From positions 1 through 64,000 of the forward strand of contig JAOPGA020000078.1 in the NCBI GenBank assembly GCA_026419775.2: 64,000 nt of DNA. Reading direction: 5' to 3'. This stretch comes from Acrasis kona. Taxonomy: Eukaryota > Heterolobosea > Eutetramitea > Acrasida > Acrasidae. The notes below the pieces were generated by a model that saw only the letters and a list, made by a program, of their open reading frames with translations, searched no databases and was not told the origin of the DNA. The translations under genes were made by a program, and so were the position numbers. Below, piece by piece: positions 1-8,609 of this stretch (positions are counted from its first letter, which is position 1; the number at the start of each line of letters is the position of its first letter).

Positions 1-464
1 GGAGCACTAAATCCGGTCGTAGGTTTGAAGAATTTATGTAAATTGAGTTGTCTGGGATCGTTTTTGATAATCTTGCTTTTCTTCTTTATTGTTGGTTTCT
101 TAGGAGTTAATAATTCGCTCTTTTTCTTCCAGGTTGTCGCCCTCTGTACCTCAATTATATCCTTAGGTTCAATTGTATCTAAGGTAGGGACTATTTGACA
201 TGAATTTGATTCTTGTATTTCTATAACATTTGCAAATTTTATATCCTCTTTTGCGCTAACAAATCCATATGATAAAGGGGGGCTATCGTCTTCTGAGTTA
301 TCGAAATATTTCTTCTCCTCTTCGTGATCATCGTATTGAGGTACTGTAGCATCGTCCTCGTGATAATATAGTTCATCATTCAAATCATCAAGAAGTGCCG
401 ATGCTGTTATCATCAAAAAATTTAACGGTAACCCCTTATTACAATCAACCATTGATGAAAACAT
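1..464 (-). CDS. N-terminal part of an acidic PIP-box protein (runs off left edge)
   Basis: Open frame read leftwards from an ATG at 462-464 to the window edge, about 154 residues with no stop; an in-frame TAG at 519-521 lies upstream. The chain starts with a short hydrophobic stretch, is rich in Asp/Glu over residues 27-60, then becomes strongly basic (KKPTIKKKSKIIK). It then shows QLNLHKFF, a textbook PIP-box (Q-x-x-L-x-x-F-F), the motif that docks replication and repair proteins on PCNA. This suggests a nuclear replication/repair factor, but no catalytic domain is in view because the rest is outside the window. Its start lies 163 bp from the start of the gene on the other strand, so the spacer probably holds a divergent promoter. 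The family is not identified; an upstream exon cannot be excluded. Confidence 0.5.
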   Translation of the reverse strand, partial: MFSSMVDCNKGLPLNFLMITASALLDDLNDELYYHEDDATVPQYDDHEEEKKYFDNSEDDSPPLSYGFVSAKEDIKFANVIEIQESNSCQIVPTLDTIEPKDIIEVQRATTWKKKSELLTPKKPTIKKKSKIIKNDPRQLNLHKFFKPTTGFSA

Positions 465-627
465 TGTTGATGGATGATATCCCCCAAAAATAGGCCAACA
501 ATTATTGTTTTTCTTAAGCTAAAAAAATACAATAGTGATAGAATCCCGAGCAATAAACGTTAAAATAAATGTTATAATCAATCTTCGGTTATTCAATGTC
601 ACAAAGAAGCCATCACTGACAGAGAAA

Positions 628-1218
628 ATGAAGAAATCAGAACATATTTTGGAGCTATATAAAAATTGTTTAAGTTCTTTAACAGGACATAATACTCAAG
701 AACAGTTGATTTCGAACCGCCTAAAAACTTATAAGTAACCTCAATCACTTGTTCTAACACTGCTCATAATTGATGTTTGAATTATGTGTAGTCATCTTCT
801 CTTGTTTATAAGGGTTTTGTGTAAAAGATTCAGGTTCACAAAAAAGCAACCAAGAGTAGCTGAATTACCACCACTACTTGTAACCCTTCCTCCAGAGATG
901 ATGATAGATGATCATATTATAGATATATCCATATTCACGGAAATGTTAGAAATACGGACTCACTACTCCATCAACTTATCTTTACAGGAATCAAAGCAAA
1001 AAGCTGAAGAGCAAGCCAAAAAGGATGAAGAGGATGATTTCAGATTAGGAAGCAATTGTCATAAAGTATGATATCATGGACAGCAAAGAAATAAAGATAT
1101 GTATAAAACAAATAAAATGAAGCCAACTAATCAATTTGATATGGTCTTAACTTGGTGCTGCTTTTGTTTATTGTACTTGGTATTGCAACTGTTGTTGATG
1201 CCAGAGTCAGTACATTAA
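628..1218 (+). CDS. Predicted small tail-anchored membrane protein, three exons
   Basis: Two short open stretches join into one frame through two 57-nt GT-AG introns (735-791 and 1066-1122); both junctions keep the frame and the third exon ends at TAA 1216-1218. The ATG at 628 is the first in frame. The product is about 140 residues. It has a basic stretch near residue 50, a charged segment rich in K, E and Q before the end, and a last exon coding a hydrophobic segment (VLTWCCFCLLYLVLQLLL) followed by only a few residues. That layout suits a C-terminal tail anchor, as in SNAREs or other membrane adaptors, but I recognise no family. The splice model is inferred from frame and site quality only. 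Confidence 0.45.
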
Positions 1219-1357
1219 CAATACAAAGGCAACAAGTGTATATTACTATTTGACAACACGTTTAGTTGAGAAAGATAATGCCGGTGATGAATGTGATTCA
1301 CATTTGAACATTTGAACTTGAATATTTTTATTATGTACATTTTGGATTTTACAAAAT

Positions 1358-1915
1358 TTACAGGAGGGACTGTAAATTCATTTTTATGGTATAAAGGTCA
1401 ACAGGTAGGCGGGAATTTTTGATGAGAAAGGCCTCTAAAATCTTCCAATCGTAATCATTAAATTCCTCCGCATCAAAACCGATGAAAACCTTCACAGTCG
1501 AATTGTGCAGCTGTGCCAAGTCTAAAGTAAGCAGAGTCTCCTCCTCACGGAGGGCATCAAATTCAGATATTAGATTTTCATGCGAGGATGCCTCGCCATC
1601 AACTTTTGAGTTCACCTCCTCATAGAAGGTGAACGTAATTGAGGAGTTATTGTAACCTAACAAGTTAGTGTTTGTGGATTAACTTAGAAACATACTTTCA
1701 GGTTCGTAACGGTGAACGTGAGTTTTGTTGGTCCAATGCTCTGGCATAACTAATTCTGACATGATTTTATCAAAAGAAAGATTGTATTTTTCTCTGCTTC
1801 GGGCGGCTAATTTGTTTAAAGCGAATTCAAATAGACCTATCCCTGCAATAATTATGTAAGGATAGGGAGTGCGAAAGAATCCATCAATGCTGTCTTTTCT
1901 TGGACATTGGTTCAT
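1358..1915 (-). CDS. Hypothetical small membrane protein, two exons
   Basis: Exon 1 (1915-1696) and exon 2 (1656-1358) join through a 39-nt intron (1695-1657) that starts GTATGT and has CTAAC near its 3' end; the junction gives Ser in frame. The ATG at 1913-1915 is used; a longer frame upstream has only a TTG. The product of about 172 residues has one hydrophobic segment near the N-terminus (YPYIIIAGIGLFEFAL) followed by basic residues, then a soluble acidic domain. AATAAA lies about 25 bp beyond the stop on this strand. It converges on the gene ending at 1218. No family recognised. Confidence 0.55.
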
Positions 1916-2362
1916 CTTCAAGATTTTATGAATTATGAAGTTGACCAATATTTATATATTTCATGTTACAAAAGATTTGCCAATTACACATTGGAACCTG
2001 TGGGGATATCTACCATTTCCTTATGTAATGATCGCCATTTTGCTGATGGAAACGAAAGGCACAATCAGACACAATCCTATGCCTTTATAGTTGTGGTGGT
2101 TACTTTGGAGTTTTGAGATTCTCAACCGACATATCTAATGTGTAGTGTTTTACTTCTAGTTGGTTTCTTTCTCGAGATCATCGCTTGTAGTGAATGCCAT
2201 TGATACCTCTTGAGTAGACTGTATCAAAGTCGATGGACACAGTACTGTGCACTGAACCAATAAATGATTGTAAAATAATTACTTCAAGTAACGGGATGCA
2301 CCCAGTTCGTGGAAGTTCGTTTGATATAAAAACAAGGAAAACAATACTAGACTCAAGCAATC
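1916..2362. other. Intergenic spacer between divergent genes
   Basis: About 450 bp between the divergent gene starting at 1915 (minus) and the RNA ligase starting at 2363 (plus). Short open frames occur on both strands, but none has a convincing start, splice pattern or motif. It presumably holds both promoters. An upstream non-coding exon of the minus-strand gene is possible (an ATG near 2140 followed by a GTAACC donor), but the joined frame stops quickly. Confidence 0.4.
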
Positions 2363-3667
2363 ATGACAGAAGCCCAAACCCCTGTATTAGACTATAAATT
2401 TCCCATATTGAATAATTTACAGCAAGTTAAAGATGTTATTGGAGACAATAAATTCTTTGCGATAACAAACCGCGGCGAACATACCTTCGTTGGTTATAAA
2501 TTGGTCACGAAGGACTCCTTCCCCGCAATCTATCACGGAAGTAGCGCAGAGGATGCCTATGTGGCCTCAGTAAGAAGAGAATTAAGAGGGCTAGTCTTTA
2601 ATTCTGAAACAGGCGATATTGTATCCAGACCCCTACACAAATTTTTCAACCTCGGTGAAAGACCAGACACATCAATTGAAAATGTGGCGGAGCTTCTCAC
2701 CAGAACGAGAGCGGAGGGACATCCAGTACACGTATTGGATAAACTAGATGGCTCCTTGGTGACTCCAATCTACTGCACTAGTGGGGGCAAAAGAATAAAG
2801 TATAGAACAAAAATGTCATACGAACATGATGTTTCAAAGCACGCAGAGAATTTCATTCGCTCAGTCGACAAAGAAGGCGAACATAACAAATATGATACAT
2901 TCTCAAAAAAGTGGTTAGATGATGGTTTCACCCCAATGTTTGAATTTTTCAGTCCTGAAACAGCCATCGTAATCAACTACAAAACTTCATTTATGACTCT
3001 GATTGCAATTAGGAACGTACACGACGGGACATACATTTCATACAATGACATGATTCAATTTGCCAAAGATTACAACATACCCTGCGTAACTGCGCTAGAG
3101 TTTACCGTGGATAATACTGCTTCCGACCTGTTGACCATGATTAAGAGCATGACAGACAAGGAGGGGTGCGTGATGAGATTCCATGATGGTACAATGATTA
3201 AAATAAAAACTGATTGGTATAGTAGTCTTCACCATCTTAAATCCTCACTTTCATTTCAAAGAGGAAATAAAGATGTTTTAGAAATGATTGTAAACAATCA
3301 GGTTGATGACTCTGTTGCTGTTCTGAATACCCAAAAAGAAAAGGATGATTTACTTGGTTATAATGATTTGGTTCAGAATGCCATTTTAAAGTGTGCTAGT
3401 GAGTTGGAGGAAGGTTACAAAAGCATTTTAAACGAACATGGAGCAGGAGCGGGGTTTGCACAGTATATCAAGAAGAACAACGAAATGAGTAGTCTAAAGA
3501 AGAGTCTTTTGTTTACTTTTAAAAAATTGAGTACAACTGACATTGATTCAGTTGAATTATTAACGCAGGAGATTAAGAAGCTGTTAAATAAGCAGCACAA
3601 GCAAGTTTTAGCTCTATTGAATATCCCTGGCTACTTTACCGAAACTGAAGAAGCACCAAATCAATAA
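2363..3667 (+). CDS. T4 Rnl1-type RNA ligase
   Basis: A 434-residue ATP-dependent RNA ligase of the T4 Rnl1 type within the covalent nucleotidyltransferase superfamily. Motif I is KLDG with Lys127 as the adenylation site. The upstream conserved block RRELRGLVF...RPLHKFFN is at 70-96. Motif III-like FEFFSPE follows at 193-199, motif IV KEGCV at 266-270 and motif V KIKTDWY at 280-286. A helical C-terminal region of about 130 residues follows. No kinase or cyclic-phosphodiesterase domain is fused, so it is not a Trl1-type multidomain tRNA ligase. The enzyme should join a 5'-phosphate to a 3'-OH end in tRNA repair, tRNA splicing or stress-cleaved RNA. No targeting peptide is evident, so a cytosolic or nuclear site is likely. 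Single exon; start ATG in an A-rich context. The next gene begins 60 bp downstream on the same strand. Confidence 0.88.
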   Translation: MTEAQTPVLDYKFPILNNLQQVKDVIGDNKFFAITNRGEHTFVGYKLVTKDSFPAIYHGSSAEDAYVASVRRELRGLVFNSETGDIVSRPLHKFFNLGERPDTSIENVAELLTRTRAEGHPVHVLDKLDGSLVTPIYCTSGGKRIKYRTKMSYEHDVSKHAENFIRSVDKEGEHNKYDTFSKKWLDDGFTPMFEFFSPETAIVINYKTSFMTLIAIRNVHDGTYISYNDMIQFAKDYNIPCVTALEFTVDNTASDLLTMIKSMTDKEGCVMRFHDGTMIKIKTDWYSSLHHLKSSLSFQRGNKDVLEMIVNNQVDDSVAVLNTQKEKDDLLGYNDLVQNAILKCASELEEGYKSILNEHGAGAGFAQYIKKNNEMSSLKKSLLFTFKKLSTTDIDSVELLTQEIKKLLNKQHKQVLALLNIPGYFTETEEAPNQ

Positions 3668-3727
3668 AATTTCTAGTATTCATAAATATTGTAATCACCT
3701 AACTACACAATCCGAGTTCGAAATAAG

Positions 3728-4519
3728 ATGCCTCGATCGACTTTCAGAGTTGCCACTCTCAACATACATATGTGGGGGGATGTAAAAAATAAAGACAATG
3801 TCGAAAGACTAATCGAGTTCATTAGACCCTTTGATCTAGACTTGATCGCAATTCAAGAGGTTATGAACATTAAAAACAAACTAAAAACACTAGCAGATGG
3901 TATCGGTATGCCATATGTTGCTTTTGGGGAGGGTTGTTCAGATCGGTTTGGAAATGCGATCATCTCTAAACATCCTTTTGCTGAAGAGACGAATCAAATT
4001 AGCACATTTAAAGAAGCAGAGGAACGCGCTATGCTAAGCGTAAAACTCGATTCCAAACATCCATTCATTCAAGACAACAAAGACGTTCAATTCCACTCCA
4101 TCCATCTGGATCACTCTCGAGAAGAGTACCGAATGGCACAGCTAATAGATATTTTCTCACAAACAACGCCCAGTTCAAAAGACTTCATCATGGGAGACTT
4201 TAATGCGTTAGATGAAACCGATTACAGCGAAGATTATTTCAACCAAATCGCGGCAGTTAGAAGAAAGGGACATTGGGAGTCACCGAAATCAGAAGTCACA
4301 TCCTTTATGAAGAATGAAAAGTACATTGATGTTTGGCGCACCCTCAATCCTGATTCATTGGACATTAGTACTTGTCGATTTAACACGAGAATAGATTACA
4401 TTTGGCAGAGGGGTCACTTATCAAAGAAATGGAGGATATCTAATTGTAACATTATCCCATCAAAGAAAATCACAGACCACGAATTAGTTTTATGTGTATT
4501 TGAACAAGTTCAATCATAA
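3728..4519 (+). CDS. EEP-superfamily metallophosphatase/nuclease
   Basis: A 263-residue single-domain protein of the endonuclease/exonuclease/phosphatase fold. The metal and catalytic residues are visible in order: Asn12 in TLNIHMW, Glu44 in AIQEV, His126-Asp128, Asp157 and Asn159 in GDFNA, Asp223 in RIDYIW, and Asp250-His251 in ITDHELV. The length matches a bare catalytic domain with no partner domain. The superfamily includes APE1, TDP2, CCR4-type deadenylases and ANGEL2, a 2',3'-cyclic phosphatase, so the substrate cannot be fixed from the motifs. Its place 60 bp after an RNA ligase, on the same strand, makes RNA end cleaning an attractive but unproved role. Single exon. Confidence 0.85.
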   Translation: MPRSTFRVATLNIHMWGDVKNKDNVERLIEFIRPFDLDLIAIQEVMNIKNKLKTLADGIGMPYVAFGEGCSDRFGNAIISKHPFAEETNQISTFKEAEERAMLSVKLDSKHPFIQDNKDVQFHSIHLDHSREEYRMAQLIDIFSQTTPSSKDFIMGDFNALDETDYSEDYFNQIAAVRRKGHWESPKSEVTSFMKNEKYIDVWRTLNPDSLDISTCRFNTRIDYIWQRGHLSKKWRISNCNIIPSKKITDHELVLCVFEQVQS

Positions 4520-4609
4520 ATACACCCATCTCTCCCAGCCGAAATACCTTAGATTACCTTTGTATAAAAGACAAACAAAACCCATCAAGAGCAGTCAAGT
4601 CAATCAACT

Positions 4610-4628
4610 AATAAAAAATTTTATTTTA
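4610..4628. terminator. Bidirectional poly(A) element between convergent genes
   Basis: An AT-only near-palindrome between two convergent genes. On the plus strand AATAAA begins at 4610, about 90 bp after the EEP stop. On the minus strand AATAAA begins directly after the TAA stop of the CKAP2-like gene. One short element can therefore serve polyadenylation of both transcripts. This follows from the sequence; usage is inferred. Confidence 0.55.
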
Positions 4629-6802
4629 CAATTCGGCGTCAGATAGACTCTTTCTAAGAAGCCTGCTAGATCTACGAGAGGGAGTCAAAACGTACTCCTC
4701 CGCATCTTGATATTGATATTTTGTCCCAATTCGGCCTGATCCAATCAGGGCCTTTTTTGGAACTGGTACCATCACATCCACTCTTCCAAGGGTTTGTTCC
4801 CACTCAAAGATGTTACTGTGGCGAGCAGTTCTCCTAATGTTTCTGTCGGAGACCTGCTGTACAGTCTCAAACATTTCGTTTTGTTCCTCTTGTACAAATT
4901 CTTCTTGAGGTTCGAATTCCTCTTGTTCTTCAAACTCCTCATGCGCTTTGGGCTCTATCTCGAATTCTTCTAGTTCTTCATCGCTTTCGAAACTCTGATT
5001 GGCGCTGTGAAATCCATCATCGTCGCTTTCGATATCCATGTTTGGTAACATGGTCATATCTAACGTGTTGTTGAAAAATACGCTTTGGTTTACAGAGTTT
5101 GGTTCTAATGTCAATAGATCGTCGTCGTTGTTGTTATTTTCGTTGTTGTCGTCGGCACCAAATGGACTCATTCGGATCACTCCCTCTACAGAGTCCTCTT
5201 TGTAGTGATTCACTTGCGACCACACTACATTTCTCTTGAAAGGCGTCCTGGGAATGTCCTGGTAATCATCGTCTTCGCTACAATACAAACTCTCCACTTC
5301 ATCATCCTCTGCAAATGTTCTAACCTTGTATTCTCCATTCAACGATGGTCTCTTTGGTGTTTTGACCTTGAGAATGGATCTTGGCGTCTGAACTTTTGTG
5401 GGCTTTGCAGAGATTGGAGTGCTTGGGGCAGCCGTGAATGCAGGTGCAATGTTTGAGGAGCGACGACGTGTTGGTGGTGATCTATTCACGTCAGTGTTCA
5501 AGTCGAAATGAATTTGTTCAGGACTGGTGGGTAGTAATCTTTTGACGCCTGGCGTGGCAACCCTAAAAATGTTCGACGTCGATGTGTCTCTACTTTCGGT
5601 GCGTGGCGTGAAGGATACAGAGCGATCTGCAGTTGAAGAGCCAATGTCTCCGAAGGGGGTAATCGGAACTCTCTGTGGTGGTGATTCAAATGTGAACTTT
5701 TTCCTTGGTGTCGAGAAGAGTGTTTTTCGTGTGGCCTTTGGTAGATCAGATTCCTCCATGTCAAAGTCTGATGTGATGTGGTCAATCACTTCTATTACTT
5801 CGCTCAAGGAGTTCACACTGCCCTGTGTGGTGTTTTGAATGTAACTGGCAGAAGAGATGAGGTAATCGTCGTCATCTTGTGCCCTGTCAACGGGTTGGTT
5901 CTCCTTATTTTGTAAGCTATTATTTAATGAACCCTGGACAACTACATTCTTGATTTCAGGAGAGGATTGCATAATGTTTGCCATGTAGGCTTCTATAGCT
6001 TGGTTGAGCTTTTCTCTAGGTTGTGCCTCATTAGCTAAACCTTGCTCAAAAATCTTCAAGACATCATCAGCGCCACTCCATTCTTGCTCGCAGTGAGCCT
6101 TACATACCCAAAAGTATGATGACTTTGTAGCTTTTGATTTGAATTCGGCCAAAATGTCTTCAAACATCTTGTCACAACCAACACGATCCTTCTTTTTGCA
6201 CTTTTCAAGAGCCTTCTCCAGTTTAGCAGCTAACGGGTTTGTCCTGGGTGGGACCTTCTCAACTACTGGGGTGGCCATCAATCTTACACTACTTGGCGTC
6301 TTGACGGGTGTCATTAGAGGCTTTGTCTTCTTTGCACTTTCTCTGATTTTTCTCCAGTCCAACAATTCTTGGTATCGTTGAGATGAATTCGGTGGTACAA
6401 TGCTTGTATTGTTGACTCGCAGGGGTGTACTCGGAATTTGAGTTTCGACGACAATACTGTGCCTAGGGTTTTTTTGAACAACAGTAGACTTCCTTCGCGC
6501 TTTATCATTGTTTACTTTTGATATGGATTTTCTTGTAGACAAATCTGCAAGCTTAGTTGACATGGACTGCCTGCTCGAAACAGAACGTCTTGGTGTTTTT
6601 ATAGTGCTACCGTTGATAGATGTTGTTGACATCATAGATGTATCAATCGCATGCTTCAAGAGAATTTCTCCCCTCCTTCAATAATAAGACGACAAGTAGT
6701 AAATATATCATACTTTTTGTTTCTATCCTCGATAAACCTTTTGAGTTTTTCTCTTCTTGACACCTGAAGCTCCACATTCTTCTCATCCGTTGTCTGCTTC
6801 AT
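4626..6802 (-). CDS. CKAP2: CKAP2-domain protein, predicted spindle/microtubule regulator
   Basis: About 712 residues in two exons: 6802-6714 and 6675-4626, with a 38-nt intron at 6713-6676 that keeps the frame. The first exon adds a REKLKRFIEDRNKK stretch typical of CKAP2 N-termini. The conserved CKAP2 C-terminal-type block lies near residues 130-285 and includes LLDWRKIRE and, further on, YFWVCKAHCEQEW and FEQGLANEAQPREKL. Around it are many TPRR/TPxR and SRRSSR basic motifs and long disordered acidic stretches (E-rich near residues 600-640); the C-terminus has VLTPSRRSSRLLRKS. In vertebrates CKAP2 binds microtubules and promotes spindle assembly under mitotic control. The conserved block here is more internal than in vertebrates. 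Identity rests on motif recall, not on a profile search. Confidence 0.7.
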
Positions 6803-6928
6803 TTTAAATTTTGTTTAACGGAAAAAAATGGAGGCAAAAGTTTATTTTTAGGGGTTAGAAAAAATAAAAATTACAAAAAATTCAAAATAAAATAGGGCTT
6901 TATATCCATCACAACAACTCAAAGTGAT

Positions 6929-7852
6929 TTAAAAATCAAACAAAAAACTCCATTTGTCTTTACCTCTCATCACAGTTCCATAGTTTCCTACACTTCCAAC
7001 CGACACTTGTCTTATCTGTATGGTGCAGTTGTTCGTGGCAGACACAGAACCTTTCAGTACAGTGTTCATCACATCACGGTCTATATCATCATGTGCAACT
7101 GTAATGTGTGGTTGGAATTGCGAAAAAACATTCGGCGANCCAAAATCTTTAATCATTTTCTTCTTGAGAGATTTTATTGGCTCTGGTAGTTCGTCAATCC
7201 ATGAAGGTGCTTGCATTTTTGCTCTTTCGTCAATGTAAGGATACGTTGCATTCACGATTCTGTCGGATAATTCTTGAAGGCATGAAGGGTTGTTGGTATC
7301 CCATAGAGCGTATGTATTGGTGAGTGTAGGTGGGTTGAGTCTTGGATTGGTTTGTAATAAGCAGTCATACTTGTAATTAGACAATGTTTGGTTAAGACTC
7401 TTGTAAATGTCTTTTTCGTGCCTTATGTAGAATGTAGTGAGGTACATTGTGAGGTGAGGTTCTGAAGTCGCAACAAGGTCTATTTGCTGTTGTGGGTCGT
7501 AAGAAGTGATGAGTCGGTTGATGCGTATCGCTTCATCAGCGCAGCTCTGTCCAAGTTTAATGTGAATGTTGAGAGTGAAGACTTGTTTGTTATGGTCAGC
7601 TTCAATTAGCTCGACGATTAAAACAACCACTCCGACAAAAGCTAAAAAGAGCACTAGAATAAGAAAAACTTTTATCATTGACCTCCATAAGGGCTCCACA
7701 TCCTTCTTTTTTTGCTTCACATCCACATAATTGGTGTTTGGTGGTGGTGTTTCGACAGATACTTCTACGTTTTGATAACCGCTCCCATCGTCATATATTA
7801 TATTGGATCCATAGTCAGCATCTCGACTCGCCCCAAGCACATTGGTGGACAT
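6929..7852 (-). CDS. Type II membrane-anchored 2H phosphoesterase
   Basis: A 307-residue protein with two H-x-T motifs, PHLT at 132-135 and PHIT at 248-251, the signature of the 2H phosphoesterase superfamily (cyclic phosphodiesterases, ligT/CPD, AKAP-type). A basic KQKKK precedes a single hydrophobic helix at about 59-83, so the N-terminus should face the cytosol and the catalytic domain the lumen or cell exterior. Three glycosylation sequons (NQT, NAT, NCT) in the C-terminal part agree. This makes a role in cytosolic tRNA splicing unlikely. A single unresolved base (N at 7139) leaves residue 238 undefined. Single exon. Confidence 0.7.
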   Translation of the reverse strand: MSTNVLGASRDADYGSNIIYDDGSGYQNVEVSVETPPPNTNYVDVKQKKKDVEPLWRSMIKVFLILVLFLAFVGVVVLIVELIEADHNKQVFTLNIHIKLGQSCADEAIRINRLITSYDPQQQIDLVATSEPHLTMYLTTFYIRHEKDIYKSLNQTLSNYKYDCLLQTNPRLNPPTLTNTYALWDTNNPSCLQELSDRIVNATYPYIDERAKMQAPSWIDELPEPIKSLKKKMIKDFXSPNVFSQFQPHITVAHDDIDRDVMNTVLKGSVSATNNCTIQIRQVSVGSVGNYGTVMRGKDKWSFLFDF

Positions 7853-8609
7853 TCACAGAACTCTTTGTAAAATTTTCAAATTCAACAAGTGGACGGGGTT
7901 AGAATAATTGAAGTGCATGCAGTTTTATACCCCTCGGTACAAATAGTGATATCTGTGCTTTACTATCCAACATATCTTTTCACCTTTTCAACAAAGAAAC
8001 GATGTATAGTACAACATTCTTATGATTTTCACGGTCTATGACACGAACTGGAAGCGAAACAGAGAAGTTAGTTATTATTGAGGACTAGTCGTTAAGTTGC
8101 AACATTGTTCATCGAGTATCAAAAACGATGCGGAGTATGATTAAAGAAGTAACATTTACAGTCAACATTTTGAACGATGACCAACTTTTATAATCTAAAA
8201 CCTATAAAAGAATCGATCATCTTCAATCCACCAGAACCAAGTTTTAAATTACACGTTTACACGTGCAGGGCATTGTGAATGAAATTGGACAGATGAGAAT
8301 TTTTGAAAATAAATGTCCAATTTGTATGTGCCTTCTTTGTACTAATAACTAATGTACACTTTAGATGACGTGCTCGTGTTGTATGTTTAGTTTACTTGCA
8401 CCTATAAAACTAGTCATAGATCAGAATGGATAATTAGGTACTGGTAGAACGTGGCATGAATTCTCACCGAATCATCCCTAACTCACTTTATATCCAAAAA
8501 TCGCTTATTAATATATATTTCGATAGTCCTCTTAGGCTAAACCTTTTTTTAGACCAAAACACGACTACAAATACATGTAATTAGTTTACCCGATCGACAA
8601 ACATAAAAA
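7853..8609. other. Intergenic spacer, no gene seen
   Basis: About 760 bp between divergent genes. Reading both strands shows only short interrupted frames and no splice pattern that links them. It should contain promoters for the 2H phosphoesterase (minus) and the FAD-Rieske gene (plus). No tRNA-like or repeat structure was noticed. Confidence 0.45.

Noticed and set aside
2363-3667. Calling the ligase a Trl1-type tRNA ligase.
   Set aside because: Only the adenylyltransferase part and a short helical C-terminus exist; the kinase and cyclic phosphodiesterase domains are absent.
2363-7852. Including the 2H phosphoesterase with the ligase and EEP enzyme as one RNA-repair cluster.
   Set aside because: Its topology places the catalytic domain outside the cytosol, and the CKAP2 gene lies between. 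The pair without it is the more defensible claim.
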